From the NCBI GenBank assembly GCA_021200565.1, contig JAJQGJ010000011.1:121416-185415 (forward strand): a stretch of DNA of 64,000 nt. The letters run 5' to 3'. This DNA comes from Oscillospiraceae bacterium. Lineage in GTDB: Bacteria > Bacillota > Clostridia > Oscillospirales > Ruminococcaceae. This document shows, piece by piece, positions 11,665-22,380 of the stretch (its first letter is position 1; each line of letters starts with the position of its first letter). Below the pieces are notes generated by a model. That model saw nothing but the letters and a program-made list of their open reading frames with translations. It had not been told where the DNA came from and searched no databases. A program made the position numbers and the translations under genes.

Positions 11665-11696
11665 ACGAAAAAATTCGAAAAACGTAAAATTTAGTA

Positions 11697-11725
11697 TTGA
11701 CAAATGCTTACTAATAGTGTAGAAT
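11697..11725 (+). promoter_or_regulatory. Promoter for blaI/M56-type operon
   Basis: TTGACA - 17 nt - TAGAAT, overlapped by TAGTGT...ACACTA inverted repeat. Confidence 0.6.
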
Positions 11726-11780
11726 AAAAGCGTAGAAAACACTACAACTTTAGAATAAATGCTTCCAGGAGGAAACCACA

Positions 11781-12137
11781 ATGATTAAACTTACCGATGC
11801 TGAACTCAAGGTCATGAACGTTCTCTGGCACGACGGCGACTGTCCGGCAACCCATATTGCAGAGACCTTGGCTGACACCACCGGCTGGCATGCCAACACC
11901 ACCTACACCATTATCCACAAGTGCATCGAAAAGGGTGCCATCGAAAGAATCAATCCGAAGTTTCATTGTCACGCCCTTGTATCCCAGGAAGAAGCCCAGG
12001 CTGACATGACCGAGGACCTTGTCAATAAGCTCTATGACGGATCACGTAACAGCCTCTTTGCCGCTCTTTTAGGCAAAGACACTTTGAGCGATGAGCAGAT
12101 TGCCAGACTCCGTGAAATTGTCGCAGAGATGGAGTAG
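11781..12137 (+). CDS. BlaI/MecI/CopY-family repressor
   Basis: MIKLTDAELKVMNVLWHDGDCPATHIAETLADTTGWHANTTYTIIHKCIEKGAIER. Confidence 0.93.
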   Translation: MIKLTDAELKVMNVLWHDGDCPATHIAETLADTTGWHANTTYTIIHKCIEKGAIERINPKFHCHALVSQEEAQADMTEDLVNKLYDGSRNSLFAALLGKDTLSDEQIARLREIVAEME

Positions 12138-12139
12138 AG

Positions 12140-13591
12140 ATGACTCTCACTCTTCTTGAAATGACCCTGTCGGGCGGTGTGATGATACTTTTAGTTCTGC
12201 TTCTGCGGGCAATACTACTGAACCGACTGCCGAAAACTGCGTTTATAGTGATGTGGGCGGTGGTTTTGGTGCGGCTTCTTCTGCCAGTCAGCTTCGCAAG
12301 CCTCATATATTCAGAAGAACCCGTTGAAGCCGAAACCATAGTGGTTTCCGAAACCGACCCGGATGTCTTCTACACAGTTGAAGAGGCAACCGAAGCCTCC
12401 CCAAATATTACGACCACCAAGGAGTCGTATACATTCGACGACATTGTCGCCATCGCCGAATCCTCGAAACAGGCAAGTGTGTTCCGGATAATCTGGCTTG
12501 TGGGAGCAATAATCTGCGCCGCCACTCTCGCAACGCTCTACATTCTCAATATCCGCCGCTTCAACAAATCTGAAAACTTAGAAACCGACTTCATCTCATC
12601 TTTCCAAAGCTCCAACAAGCTTCGAAGAACCGTCACCGTGAAGCTAAGCGACAAGACAACAACGCCGCTCACTTATGGCATAATCCATCCGGTGATTTTA
12701 TTGCCCAAGGGAATGGATCTGAGCGACCAGAAGCAGCTTAAGTATATCCTCATGCATGAGTACATCCACATCCGCAAGCTTGACAACCTCCTGAAAGGCA
12801 TCTCGAGTGCGGCGGTCTGCATCCATTGGTTTAACCCACTTGTGTGGGTGATGAACAGATTTCTTTCGAGAGATATTGAGCTACGTTGTGATGAAACGCT
12901 TCTCAGGCAATGTGACACTGATTGCAGAGCTGATTATGCTTTGACGCTTATCAACCTCGAAGACAAACGTCGTGGCTACGCTCTTGGCACAGCTTTCGCA
13001 AAAGAGCCCTCCGAAGAGCGTATCACTGCTATCATGAAGTTCAGACCAGCGTCTGTCTGCAGCATAGCGATTGCCGTTGCACTCATCATAGTCATAGCTG
13101 CTCTCACTTTCGCTGGCAATTTCGGCTCAAAAACTCCCTCTGACGAAATAACCAATGCGGAAATAGTCTCGCTTCTGGACAATTTCTTTGAGTGGAACGG
13201 CTACCTGGCTTTCATTAACCCTGAGCTCGATTACTCCGATTCGATTGTAGTTGATGGTGAGAATTATTACAGAGTCATAGACGAAGACCTTGACACCTGG
13301 GACGAATGGGTTGACCTGACTGCATCCATCTTCTGCGGAGAGCTTGCAACCTATTGCACACACGAATACGATGATTTCAGCTACTACCTGAATATCGACG
13401 GCGCAGTGTATGCATGCCTGGCACCTGGGACATATCCCTACACCGACGAATACACCTACGAAATTCTTAAGAACGCCGACGGCAGTGCTCTCATCCGCAT
13501 AGACAATCCAAGTTTGACCGGTGAGAACCCATACCACAACGTCTTCACCTTCTCGCTCACTGACCAAGGCTGGCGTATCGGAAAAGATTAA
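12140..13591 (+). CDS. M56/BlaR1-type membrane metallopeptidase with C-terminal extracellular domain (copy 1)
   Basis: LMHEYIHIRKLDNLLKGISSAAVCIHWFNPLVWVMNR (HExxH) and predicted TM helices; downstream of blaI-like gene. Confidence 0.9.
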   Translation: MTLTLLEMTLSGGVMILLVLLLRAILLNRLPKTAFIVMWAVVLVRLLLPVSFASLIYSEEPVEAETIVVSETDPDVFYTVEEATEASPNITTTKESYTFDDIVAIAESSKQASVFRIIWLVGAIICAATLATLYILNIRRFNKSENLETDFISSFQSSNKLRRTVTVKLSDKTTTPLTYGIIHPVILLPKGMDLSDQKQLKYILMHEYIHIRKLDNLLKGISSAAVCIHWFNPLVWVMNRFLSRDIELRCDETLLRQCDTDCRADYALTLINLEDKRRGYALGTAFAKEPSEERITAIMKFRPASVCSIAIAVALIIVIAALTFAGNFGSKTPSDEITNAEIVSLLDNFFEWNGYLAFINPELDYSDSIVVDGENYYRVIDEDLDTWDEWVDLTASIFCGELATYCTHEYDDFSYYLNIDGAVYACLAPGTYPYTDEYTYEILKNADGSALIRIDNPSLTGENPYHNVFTFSLTDQGWRIGKD

Positions 13592-13609
13592 AAGAAAGAA
13601 GGAATCATT

Positions 13610-14125
13610 ATGAAGAAACTGTTTTGTGTGCTCCTGAGCCTCACAATGCTCTTAGCACTCTGTTCCTGCTCCTCCACTGAGGACGGACAGATCACCGACG
13701 AAGAGATAGTCACACTCATAGACGGTGATATTCAGCTCGGCAAGTATCTATACGTCTACTGCCCAAGTACCGACTGGGACAATGCGATTGAGTATGAGGG
13801 AGAGATATGGTACCCAGTTGATCAGGAGGGCTTTGAAACCTGGGACGAGTGGGAAGCCTATATCCGCTCTGTCTACTGCGGAGAATGGGCAGAATACGCA
13901 CTCACCAATGAAAGCTATAAGAACATTGACGGCAAGCTCTACTGTGATGACGGCGAAAGGGGCTATGACCTGACAGATGACTATGTCTATGAGATTCTCG
14001 AAAACGGCAATGGAACTGCAAAAGTCAAGGTGACCAATCCCGGCATTGACGGCGACTTCGCACAGGAATACACCCTCATTATGACCCTCACCGACGACGG
14101 CTGGCGTGTCAGCTCGCAAGAATAA
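13610..14125 (+). CDS. Lipoprotein homologous to the C-terminal domain of M56 copy 1
   Basis: Lipobox LLALCSCS; shared pattern ...TWDEWEAYIRSVYCGEWA...DDYVYEILENGNGTAKVKVTNP...LTDDGWRV. Confidence 0.75.
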   Translation: MKKLFCVLLSLTMLLALCSCSSTEDGQITDEEIVTLIDGDIQLGKYLYVYCPSTDWDNAIEYEGEIWYPVDQEGFETWDEWEAYIRSVYCGEWAEYALTNESYKNIDGKLYCDDGERGYDLTDDYVYEILENGNGTAKVKVTNPGIDGDFAQEYTLIMTLTDDGWRVSSQE

Positions 14126-14138
14126 AGGAGAAAAACCT

Positions 14139-15779
14139 ATGGCAACCCTACTTGAAATGACCTTGACGGGCGGTGTGATGATACTTTTAGTTCTGCTTCT
14201 GCGGGCAATATTCCTTAACCGCCTGCCAAAAACGGCGTTTATCGTGATGTGGGCGGTGGTGCTTCTGCGGCTCTTGGTGCCCGTGAGCTTTTTCGGGACG
14301 GCTACGGCTTCCACTGAGTCTCCTGAAGTATACACCCTCGAATCCGTCACACCCACAGAAGAGACCGAAGTCAGGGAAGTTATAACTCTTGACAGCTATA
14401 ATCCCTCAACCGAGCCTGTAGCCGAGACCACCGGGCACTCTGACATATTCAGAACCATCTGGCTTGTCGGAGCGGTTATTTGTGGCATAGCGCTTGCACT
14501 CTCGTATATCCTGAGCATCCGCCGCTTCAACAAATCTGAAAACTTAGAAACCGACTTCATCTCATCTTTCCAAAGCTCCAACAAGCTTCGAAGAACCGTC
14601 ACAGTCAAGCTCTCCGACAAGACGACAACGCCCCTGACCTACGGCATAATTCACCCGGTGATTTTATTGCCCGAGGGCATGGATTTAAGCGATCAAAAGC
14701 AACTTAAGTATGTTCTTATGCATGAATACATCCACATCCGCAAGCTCGACAACTTGCTAAAAGGCATTTCAAGCGCAGCGGTCTGCATCCATTGGTTTAA
14801 CCCACTCGTGTGGGTGATGAACAGGTTTCTTTCGAGAGATATTGAGCTTCGGTGTGATGAAGCCTTGCTCCGCCAATGCCAAGGCGATTGCCGGGCAGAC
14901 TACGCCCTCACGCTCATAGACCTCGAAGACAAAAGAAGAGGCTACGCTCCTGCCGCCACAGCGTTTGCAATGCGAGCCTCAGAAGAAAGGATAGTAGCAA
15001 TAATGAAATATCAAAAACTCACCCCATCATCTGTTTTGGCGATGATACTCTGTATAACTCTTCTCTGCACGGCGCTCGTCGGTTGCGGAGCGGTCAGCAC
15101 CGCAGAGCAGACAACAGAAGCCACAGCTACCACCGAGGCTACAACTGAACCTGCTAAAGAATCAGAAGCTGAAGAAATCTCCGGGACTGACAGTGGCAGC
15201 GTTCTGACGATCAGATTTGATGACGATATTCGCTATGCAATCAACAGCGGCGAGCTCGAGCTTGATTTCAGTGGCATTGAGTTTGCCAGCACTTTGCCTG
15301 GTGACATGTATATCTCAGCTGGAACTATTTACAATGCAGATGGTGTGCAGATAGGAACCCTTGAAGACATTGACGGCTATGAGAGTATGGTAATCGACGG
15401 CACCGGTGAAGTCGCAGATGGATACACATTTATTGTGATTGATTATGTTGCGACGTATCACGATTCTGAGAGCTCCGATGAAACAGATCCTGAAGAAGTC
15501 GATACTCTTGTAATTAATTCGGTCACACAGGCTTCTCAAGAGTATCATCCGATATACAGCGATTTCCATCTGGCGACAGTATATGAACTGTTGAGCTCGA
15601 CTGTGAGTGGCACGTATATCAAGAGTGAGAGCACGGAAACAGATGAGTCAGATGGAAATGCTACATATTACGTATATGCCGCCTCGGCTAATGACAAAAC
15701 TGTCTCAGCCAAAGTCATATATCTCGTTTCCGAAGATGATATGAACGAAGTAAATCTGATTTTTGAATGTGTACAGTAA
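14139..15779 (+). CDS. M56/BlaR1-type membrane metallopeptidase (copy 2) with a different C-terminal domain
   Basis: Same N-terminal peptidase region as copy 1 including an 86-bp identical DNA block; Thr/Glu-rich linker then a distinct domain. Confidence 0.9.
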   Translation: MATLLEMTLTGGVMILLVLLLRAIFLNRLPKTAFIVMWAVVLLRLLVPVSFFGTATASTESPEVYTLESVTPTEETEVREVITLDSYNPSTEPVAETTGHSDIFRTIWLVGAVICGIALALSYILSIRRFNKSENLETDFISSFQSSNKLRRTVTVKLSDKTTTPLTYGIIHPVILLPEGMDLSDQKQLKYVLMHEYIHIRKLDNLLKGISSAAVCIHWFNPLVWVMNRFLSRDIELRCDEALLRQCQGDCRADYALTLIDLEDKRRGYAPAATAFAMRASEERIVAIMKYQKLTPSSVLAMILCITLLCTALVGCGAVSTAEQTTEATATTEATTEPAKESEAEEISGTDSGSVLTIRFDDDIRYAINSGELELDFSGIEFASTLPGDMYISAGTIYNADGVQIGTLEDIDGYESMVIDGTGEVADGYTFIVIDYVATYHDSESSDETDPEEVDTLVINSVTQASQEYHPIYSDFHLATVYELLSSTVSGTYIKSESTETDESDGNATYYVYAASANDKTVSAKVIYLVSEDDMNEVNLIFECVQ

Positions 15780-15931
15780 GTTGCACAATTTGAGGCTTTC
15801 AAAAGCTCTGAATTCCGTCAATTTTCACAAAGTTGCGATTTTTCCTGAAAAATTGTGTAACCTTTCGGCTTAAAAAAGCGTCTATAAGTATAGAAGCACC
15901 CGTAAGGAGAAATAAATATCATATACCCGGG

Positions 15932-15961
15932 GTTCCGGCACGATGCGCTTCGTGCCGGAAC
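15932..15961. repeat. Perfect 12-bp inverted repeat with 6-nt loop
   Basis: GTTCCGGCACGA TGCGCT TCGTGCCGGAAC. Confidence 0.9.
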
Positions 15962-16126
15962 GTACCTCCCGACAACTTCCTTCACGTTTATGCCACCCAC
16001 CACCGCCCATCCGGGCGGACGGCTCGGGCGGCGATTTTTATGCCCAGTAACAACCTTTCATCTTGTCTCATACTATAAACAGAGGCTCGCCTTTGCGGGC
16101 TTCAAGTAAGAATAAGGAGATACAAG

Positions 16127-16354
16127 ATGAAACTTACTAATATACTCAGCACTTCCGATTGCTGCGATGCTTCCGACAGCCCGTCTCTTGACTGCAAACA
16201 GCCGACGACGTCGCTGCCGGCAAGCACGCCAATCGGAATGCTCTATGTGCCTTATCAGTCGTGGCAGAAGGTCTATGAACCGCAGGCCGGACTGCCGAGA
16301 GGCACCATTTTCGAAGAGCTTGATAAGCCGTTTATAGGGGAGAGAACGATATGA
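16127..16354 (+). CDS. cotJA: Spore coat-associated protein CotJA
   Basis: IGMLYVPYQSWQKVYEPQAGLPRGTIFEELDKPFIG. Confidence 0.9.
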   Translation: MKLTNILSTSDCCDASDSPSLDCKQPTTSLPASTPIGMLYVPYQSWQKVYEPQAGLPRGTIFEELDKPFIGERTI

Positions 16355-16611
16355 GTAATACTAATCCTTTGAAGTATGTACAGCAGTATTCGTTCGCAGT
16401 CTTGGAGGCACAGCTCTACCTCGACTCTCATCCGAACTGCGCCGATGCTCTCGCATACTACAACAAGTATAAGAAGCTTTATGAAGAAGCAAAAGCCGAT
16501 TACGAGGCAACCTATGGACCTCTGACTGCCAATTCTGACGCAAATGACGAATGCTGGCAGTGGGTAAAGGCTCCATGGCCTTGGGAACTTTCCGCAAACG
16601 AGGAGGTGTGA
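16351..16611 (+). CDS. cotJB: Spore coat protein CotJB
   Basis: QQYSFAVLEAQLYLDSHPNCADALAYYNKYKKLYEEAKADYEATYGPLT. Confidence 0.9.
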   Translation: MSNTNPLKYVQQYSFAVLEAQLYLDSHPNCADALAYYNKYKKLYEEAKADYEATYGPLTANSDANDECWQWVKAPWPWELSANEEV

Positions 16612-16614
16612 GAT

Positions 16615-17211
16615 ATGTGGCAATATGAAAAGAAACTACAGTATCCTGTCAAGATAGCCAATCCCGATCCCGCAGCGGCAAAGATAATCATCTCACAGTT
16701 CGGCGGACCGGACGGCGAGCTCAACGCCTCGATGCGCTACCTCTCCCAGAGGTACACCGCACCCTGTCCGGAGGTCAAAGCTATCCTAAACGACATCGGG
16801 ACAGAAGAACTTGGTCATATGGAGATGATCTGCGCCATCATCTATCAGCTGACAAAGAACCTCACTCCTAAGGAGATCAAGGAATCCGGCTTCGACACCT
16901 ATTTCGTCGACCACACAACCGGTCTTTATCCGATAGCCGCTTCCGGAACGCCTTTCTCGGCTGAGCTCTTCCAGTCAACCGGCGACCCGATTGCGGATTT
17001 GTCTGAGGATCTGGCAGCTGAGCAGAAAGCCCGCCTGACCTATGACAACATCCTGAGGCTTGTCGATGACCCGGATGTCAGGGATGTCATCAAATTCTTA
17101 AGGCAGCGTGAGATAGTTCACTTCCAACGTTTCGGCGAAGCTATGCGTCTCGTCACAGATCAGCTTGACTCGAAGAATTTCTATGCTTTCAATCCAAGCT
17201 TTGACAAATGA
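16615..17211 (+). CDS. cotJC: Manganese catalase-like spore coat protein CotJC
   Basis: MWQYEKKLQYPVKIANPDPAAAKIIISQFGGPDGELNASMRYLSQRYTAP...GTEELGHMEMI. Confidence 0.95.
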   Translation: MWQYEKKLQYPVKIANPDPAAAKIIISQFGGPDGELNASMRYLSQRYTAPCPEVKAILNDIGTEELGHMEMICAIIYQLTKNLTPKEIKESGFDTYFVDHTTGLYPIAASGTPFSAELFQSTGDPIADLSEDLAAEQKARLTYDNILRLVDDPDVRDVIKFLRQREIVHFQRFGEAMRLVTDQLDSKNFYAFNPSFDK

Positions 17212-17308
17212 TAAATTCCCGCCCCAGACCGGCGGGATTTTCATTTCGACAGACTTCTTATTCTCTTCAAGCTAAAATAGTTCCGACCAAATGAAAGGAA
17301 GTTTTAGT

Positions 17309-18964
17309 ATGAAGCTAATAGAATCGGTCAAAGCCGTTCCGAAAACAAGTATCATAAGCATTGCAAAGCCCATTGGCAGTTTTCTCCTTGGAGTCATCCT
17401 TGCCGGCTCCCGGATTCTTGGAGAGGATTCTGTTCTCACAGCGTCCGCAGTTGCTGCACTTCCGTTAGTCTGCGGCTTTTCGGCGCTTCTGGGAGCACTT
17501 CTCACGGCGATATTCACCGAAATGACGGCAGGGAAGGTGGCATCCCTCACCGCAGCCATAATAGTCCTGCTGACAAGATTTCTCTTCGACGGTACAAGCC
17601 GCCGGAGATACCCCGGAATAGTGTCAGCGGTTGCAGCTGCATCATATCTCGGCTGCGCAATTTTCGCCGGAATAGCAGCGGGAGCTTCTGCAGCCGACTA
17701 CATAAGGCTCATCACTGTCGGAGCGATTTTAGCTGCCAGCACTTATCTTACCACTACGGTTTCGAGAACGGGCATTTTCGACGCCACAACGCCTCAGCTT
17801 CTTGCACTCTTTGCACTCGCAGAGGCAGTAGCCTCTTCCTATCATCTCGGTGAAATCCTCAGCTTCCTAACCTGCGCTATATGGGTCTATAAGCTCACCA
17901 TGAGGAAAGAAACCCTTTCATCCGCCGCACGCTGTGCATCACTGAAGCTAAGCTTTTTGGAGAGTGCTCTCGCGCACTTCCCAAAGTTTGTGAACCCAGG
18001 TCAAGGCGAGCGCAGCTTCGAAAACATGGTGGAGCTCATTTCGCTCACAGAAAGCGACTTGAGAAATTCGCTCACCCTGAAGAAATCCAGCCCGAAAATC
18101 TCCCACCTGTGCGGAATTCTTTCAAAGAAAATCGGAGCCGATGTTGTCGGAAATCCACTCCCGGACGGCGCCGCTGAACTCTACTTTCCGAAAACCGCAA
18201 GAGTATCCGAAAGCATGATCGCAAAAGCCGCCGAAAAAGCCGGAATAGGTAGCGGCTGCGAGCTCTTCCGCTCAGAGTCGGACAGCTACATCCGATATAC
18301 GATAGCTCCAAAGCCAAGGTGGTATTTCGACTCGGGAATCTGCCAGCTGCCGGCTGACTCAGCGGAGCAGGATGGAGTCTGTGGCGACTGCGCTGAAGTG
18401 TGGAGCTTCGGCAACTATAGCCACATGCTTCTTTCAGATGGCATGGGCACGGGAAGAGACGCCGGTACGGTTGCCAGAAACCTCGTGAGAGCCTTCAGAA
18501 GCCTCATCGAAGGCGGCTATTCACTCGAATCGGCACTCAGGCTTTCATCTGAATATATCCGTTCCTGCCAGCCGGAGGAGTCTTTTGCGACACTCGATAT
18601 TCTCTCGGCAAATCTCATGACCGGAGAAATAACTATCCGCAAATGCGGAGCAGGGAAGAGCTATATTCTCCGTGGCGGCAGCGTTACTCCAATTCCGCAG
18701 GGTGGCTATCCGATAGGAATTCTCGGAGAAATAAGCTTGATGAGCACTACAATAAATCCTGAATCGGACATGACAATTCTCATGATGACCGACGGAGCTG
18801 ACGGCATCGGAATAGAAAAGCTTGCTGAGATTGCGGCTGATGAGGACAAGCTTCCGCCTGGCGACCTGGCAGCTCTCATCACAAGCGAAGCCCACAGGAG
18901 TCAGAAGGAAAATTATCGTGATGATATTACAGTGGCTGCAATTCGCATATCAAAAATATTATAA
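17309..18964 (+). CDS. SpoIIE-type membrane PPM phosphatase, compact form
   Basis: Multiple N-terminal TM helices, then LLSDGMGTGRDAG...CGAGKSYILRGG...MMTDGADG PP2C/SpoIIE motifs. Confidence 0.85.
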   Translation: MKLIESVKAVPKTSIISIAKPIGSFLLGVILAGSRILGEDSVLTASAVAALPLVCGFSALLGALLTAIFTEMTAGKVASLTAAIIVLLTRFLFDGTSRRRYPGIVSAVAAASYLGCAIFAGIAAGASAADYIRLITVGAILAASTYLTTTVSRTGIFDATTPQLLALFALAEAVASSYHLGEILSFLTCAIWVYKLTMRKETLSSAARCASLKLSFLESALAHFPKFVNPGQGERSFENMVELISLTESDLRNSLTLKKSSPKISHLCGILSKKIGADVVGNPLPDGAAELYFPKTARVSESMIAKAAEKAGIGSGCELFRSESDSYIRYTIAPKPRWYFDSGICQLPADSAEQDGVCGDCAEVWSFGNYSHMLLSDGMGTGRDAGTVARNLVRAFRSLIEGGYSLESALRLSSEYIRSCQPEESFATLDILSANLMTGEITIRKCGAGKSYILRGGSVTPIPQGGYPIGILGEISLMSTTINPESDMTILMMTDGADGIGIEKLAEIAADEDKLPPGDLAALITSEAHRSQKENYRDDITVAAIRISKIL

Positions 18965-19163
18965 ATCCTTTTGTTAAGTTTGCACAAAATATGGCGTTGA
19001 AAAATGTTAAAAACGTCAAATTGGTCTAAACTCCTTGCAATATTCGTCAAAGCTTGCTATAATGAACCCATAAGCGAGTAAACGGAGAAAGTGCCGTTTC
19101 GCTGAATACAAAAATATTAAATTCTCTACAACTTTTTAAAATAAGAAAGAAGGGGTTATAGAT

Positions 19164-21125
19164 ATGAGCGGCGTTAACAAAGCGGGAGAGGTCTATGATG
19201 TCAAGCAAGCAATCGGAAGCTTTTTAGATGGAAAAAACTATGATTGCGCTGATTTCCTGGGCGCACACCGCAGAGATGAAGGGGGCTATGTTTTCAGAGT
19301 CTGGGCACCACGTGCCAAACGTGTCTCTTTGGTGGGCGACTTCAACGGATGGGACGAAAACGCCAATCCGTGCCACAGAATCGATGGCGGTATCTGGGAA
19401 TGCACGGCTCAGGCGCTTGATACATATTCCGTTTACAAATACAGCATTGAGGGCGCAGACGGCTCAGTCAGAATGAAAGCTGATCCATATGGCGCACACA
19501 TGGAAACACCTCCCGGAACAGCAACCAAGATTTTCGACATTTCCGGCTACAAGTGGAGCGACTCAGCCTGGATGAATCGCAGAAAAAAGTCCACTCCTTA
19601 CGACAAGCCGATGAACATCTATGAGGTCAACATAGGCTCCTGGAAGCGTTATCCCGACGGCAACGTCTATAGCTATGAAAAGGTAGCGGATGAACTCATT
19701 CCTTACCTCAAGGAGATGAACTACACCCACGTCGAGTTCATGCCTCTGACAGAGTATCCCTATGAGGGCTCCTGGGGTTATCAGGTTATCGGATATTTCG
19801 CACCGACTTCACGCTTCGGAACTCCAGAGGGCTTCATGAAGATGATCGACAAATTCCATCAGGCGGGAATCGCCGTTATCCTCGACTGGGTTCCGGCTCA
19901 TTTCCCGAAGGACGGTGCCGGGCTCTATGAGTTTGACGGTTCACCCTGCTACGAATATGCAGATCCACTCAAGATGGAGCATAAAGCATGGGGAACGAGA
20001 GTGTTCGATTTCGGACGTCCCGAAGTTCGCTCCTTCCTCATATCAAGCGCACTTTTCTGGCTCGAGAAGTACCACGTCGATGGCTTGAGAGTCGATGCAG
20101 TGGCATCGATGCTCTATCTCGACTATGACAGACAGGGCGGCGAGTGGAGACCGAATAAATATGGCGGACATGAGAACCTTGAGGCTGTAGAATTCCTCCA
20201 GATGCTCAACACAGCGGTCTTCTCAAGATGCCCGAATGCCATAATGATTGCCGAGGAATCGACAGCATGGGCAAACGTCACAAAGCCTGTTGAAATGAAC
20301 GGTCTCGGGTTCAACTTCAAGTGGAACATGGGCTGGATGAACGACATGATGCACTATATGTCGCTTGATCCATACTTCCGCAAGTTCAACCACGACAAGC
20401 TGACCTTCTCGTTCTTCTATGCGTTTTCCGAGAACTTCATTCTCCCTATATCGCACGATGAGGTCGTTCACGGCAAGCATTCACTTGTCGACAAGATGCC
20501 GGGAGATGCTGATTCAAAGCTCGCAAACGACAGAGCCTTCTTAGGCTATATGATGGCTCACCCTGGCAAGAAGCTGCTGTTCATGGGATCTGAATTCGCA
20601 CAGTTCCGTGAGTGGGACTATTCGAATGAGCTCGAGTGGTTCATGCCGGAAAAGTTCGAGGCTCACCGTGATTTCCAGGATTACGTCAGGAATCTCAACA
20701 AATTCTATCTCGATAATCCGCCCATGTGGCAGGAGGACTATTCCTGGAAGGGCTTCAGCTGGATAGCGGCTGACGACAACGAACAGAGCGTTATCGTGTT
20801 CAGAAGAATCGACAAGCAGGGAAAAGAAATCCTGGTTGTCTGCAACTTCGTTCCGGTTGAGAGAAAGGGCTATCGCTTCGGCGTTCCATACAAGGGAACC
20901 TACACCGAGGTCATGAATTCCGCATCAAAGAACGGTTCGCCTTACCTCAATGGAACGGTCAAATCTGAAGCAATCCCGTCTCATGGAATGGAGCAGTCTA
21001 TTGCTATAGATATTCCTCCGATGTCGGTAATGTACTTCAAGCTGAGAAAATCCGGCGGCAGAAAAGCTGCCAAGCCCACAGAGGAAAAGCCAGCCGATGA
21101 AAAGACTGACAATGACAATAAATAA
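19164..21125 (+). CDS. glgB: 1,4-alpha-glucan branching enzyme
   Basis: [52 protein letters not shown]. Confidence 0.96.
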   Translation: MSGVNKAGEVYDVKQAIGSFLDGKNYDCADFLGAHRRDEGGYVFRVWAPRAKRVSLVGDFNGWDENANPCHRIDGGIWECTAQALDTYSVYKYSIEGADGSVRMKADPYGAHMETPPGTATKIFDISGYKWSDSAWMNRRKKSTPYDKPMNIYEVNIGSWKRYPDGNVYSYEKVADELIPYLKEMNYTHVEFMPLTEYPYEGSWGYQVIGYFAPTSRFGTPEGFMKMIDKFHQAGIAVILDWVPAHFPKDGAGLYEFDGSPCYEYADPLKMEHKAWGTRVFDFGRPEVRSFLISSALFWLEKYHVDGLRVDAVASMLYLDYDRQGGEWRPNKYGGHENLEAVEFLQMLNTAVFSRCPNAIMIAEESTAWANVTKPVEMNGLGFNFKWNMGWMNDMMHYMSLDPYFRKFNHDKLTFSFFYAFSENFILPISHDEVVHGKHSLVDKMPGDADSKLANDRAFLGYMMAHPGKKLLFMGSEFAQFREWDYSNELEWFMPEKFEAHRDFQDYVRNLNKFYLDNPPMWQEDYSWKGFSWIAADDNEQSVIVFRRIDKQGKEILVVCNFVPVERKGYRFGVPYKGTYTEVMNSASKNGSPYLNGTVKSEAIPSHGMEQSIAIDIPPMSVMYFKLRKSGGRKAAKPTEEKPADEKTDNDNK

Positions 21126-21163
21126 TAGAGCGTTTTCAATCAAAATCTGAAAGGAAGAGTGTA

Positions 21164-22366
21164 ATGTACAACAAAAAAGAATGCGTTGCGATGCTTTTGG
21201 CAGGCGGACAGGGATCAAGACTGTACGCACTGACAAAGAACGTAGCCAAGCCCGCCGTACCCTATGGAGGCAAGTACAGAATCATCGATTTCCCGCTGTC
21301 AAACTGTGTCAATTCAGGTATCGACACAGTGGGTGTTTTAACCCAGTATCAGCCGCTCGTTCTGAACGACTATATCGGCAACGGACAGGCATGGAACCTT
21401 GACCGAATTCATGGAGGCGTGCATATCCTGCCGCCTTACCAGTCAAATTCCGGTGCTCAGTGGTATGAAGGCACTGCAAACGCCATCTACCAGAACCTCT
21501 CGTTTATCGACAGATATGACCCTGAATATGTCGTAATCCTCTCTGGAGACCACATCTACAAGATGGACTACTCCAAGATGCTCAGCTTCCACAAAGAGAA
21601 GGACGCTGTCTGCACAATAGCAGTTATCGACGTCGAGTATGAGGAGGCATCCCGCTTCGGAATCATGTCAGTAGACGAGGATAACGCAATCACCAAGTTC
21701 GTTGAAAAGCCCAAGGTTCCGGAGAGCACTCTCGCATCAATGGGCATCTACATATTCTCATATCCGACTCTCAGGAAGTATCTCATCGAGAACGAGCAGG
21801 ACGAAACCGCCACCAAGGACTTCGGCAAGAACATCATTCCGGCACTCCTTGAAAACAAGGAAAGACTCTATGCCTACAGATTCGAGGGCTACTGGAAGGA
21901 TGTCGGAACGATAGACAGCCTTTGGGAAGCAAATATGGATCTTCTGAGCCCGACTGTTTCACTCGATCTCTATGATCCCAGCTGGAAGATCTACTCGAAT
22001 AACGACTCCCGCGCACCTCATATCATCGGCAAGAATGCCAAGATCCAGAATTCAATGGTAACAACCGGCTGCGTCATCGATGGAGAGGTTGAGTTCTCGA
22101 TGATTTCCGGCGGCGTTACAATCGAAGCTGGTGCAGTTGTAACCGATTCGATCCTTATGCCCGGCGCAACCGTCAAGAAGGGTGCAGTCGTCGAGTATTC
22201 GATAGTCGGCGAGTCGAGCGTTGTCGAGGCTGGTGCACATATCGGCGCAAGACCCGAAACAATGGAGAATAAGGACGAGTGGGGCGTTGCAGTAGTCGGT
22301 CACGATGTGACAGTCAGCTCTGGCTCAGTCGTCAAGCCTAAAGAGATAATCTCTGCCGATATGTAA
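21164..22366 (+). CDS. glgC: Glucose-1-phosphate adenylyltransferase
   Basis: [45 protein letters not shown]. Confidence 0.96.
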   Translation: MYNKKECVAMLLAGGQGSRLYALTKNVAKPAVPYGGKYRIIDFPLSNCVNSGIDTVGVLTQYQPLVLNDYIGNGQAWNLDRIHGGVHILPPYQSNSGAQWYEGTANAIYQNLSFIDRYDPEYVVILSGDHIYKMDYSKMLSFHKEKDAVCTIAVIDVEYEEASRFGIMSVDEDNAITKFVEKPKVPESTLASMGIYIFSYPTLRKYLIENEQDETATKDFGKNIIPALLENKERLYAYRFEGYWKDVGTIDSLWEANMDLLSPTVSLDLYDPSWKIYSNNDSRAPHIIGKNAKIQNSMVTTGCVIDGEVEFSMISGGVTIEAGAVVTDSILMPGATVKKGAVVEYSIVGESSVVEAGAHIGARPETMENKDEWGVAVVGHDVTVSSGSVVKPKEIISADM

Positions 22367-22380
22367 GGAGGAAGCGAAAA

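Noticed and set aside
13748-14356. 202-aa minus-strand ORF across the lipoprotein and second M56 gene
   Set aside because: Antisense overlap with two well-supported genes and no domain features.
15833-16078. 81-aa ORF between M56 copy 2 and cotJA
   Set aside because: Spans the GC-rich palindromes, no RBS or domain; more likely noncoding structured DNA.
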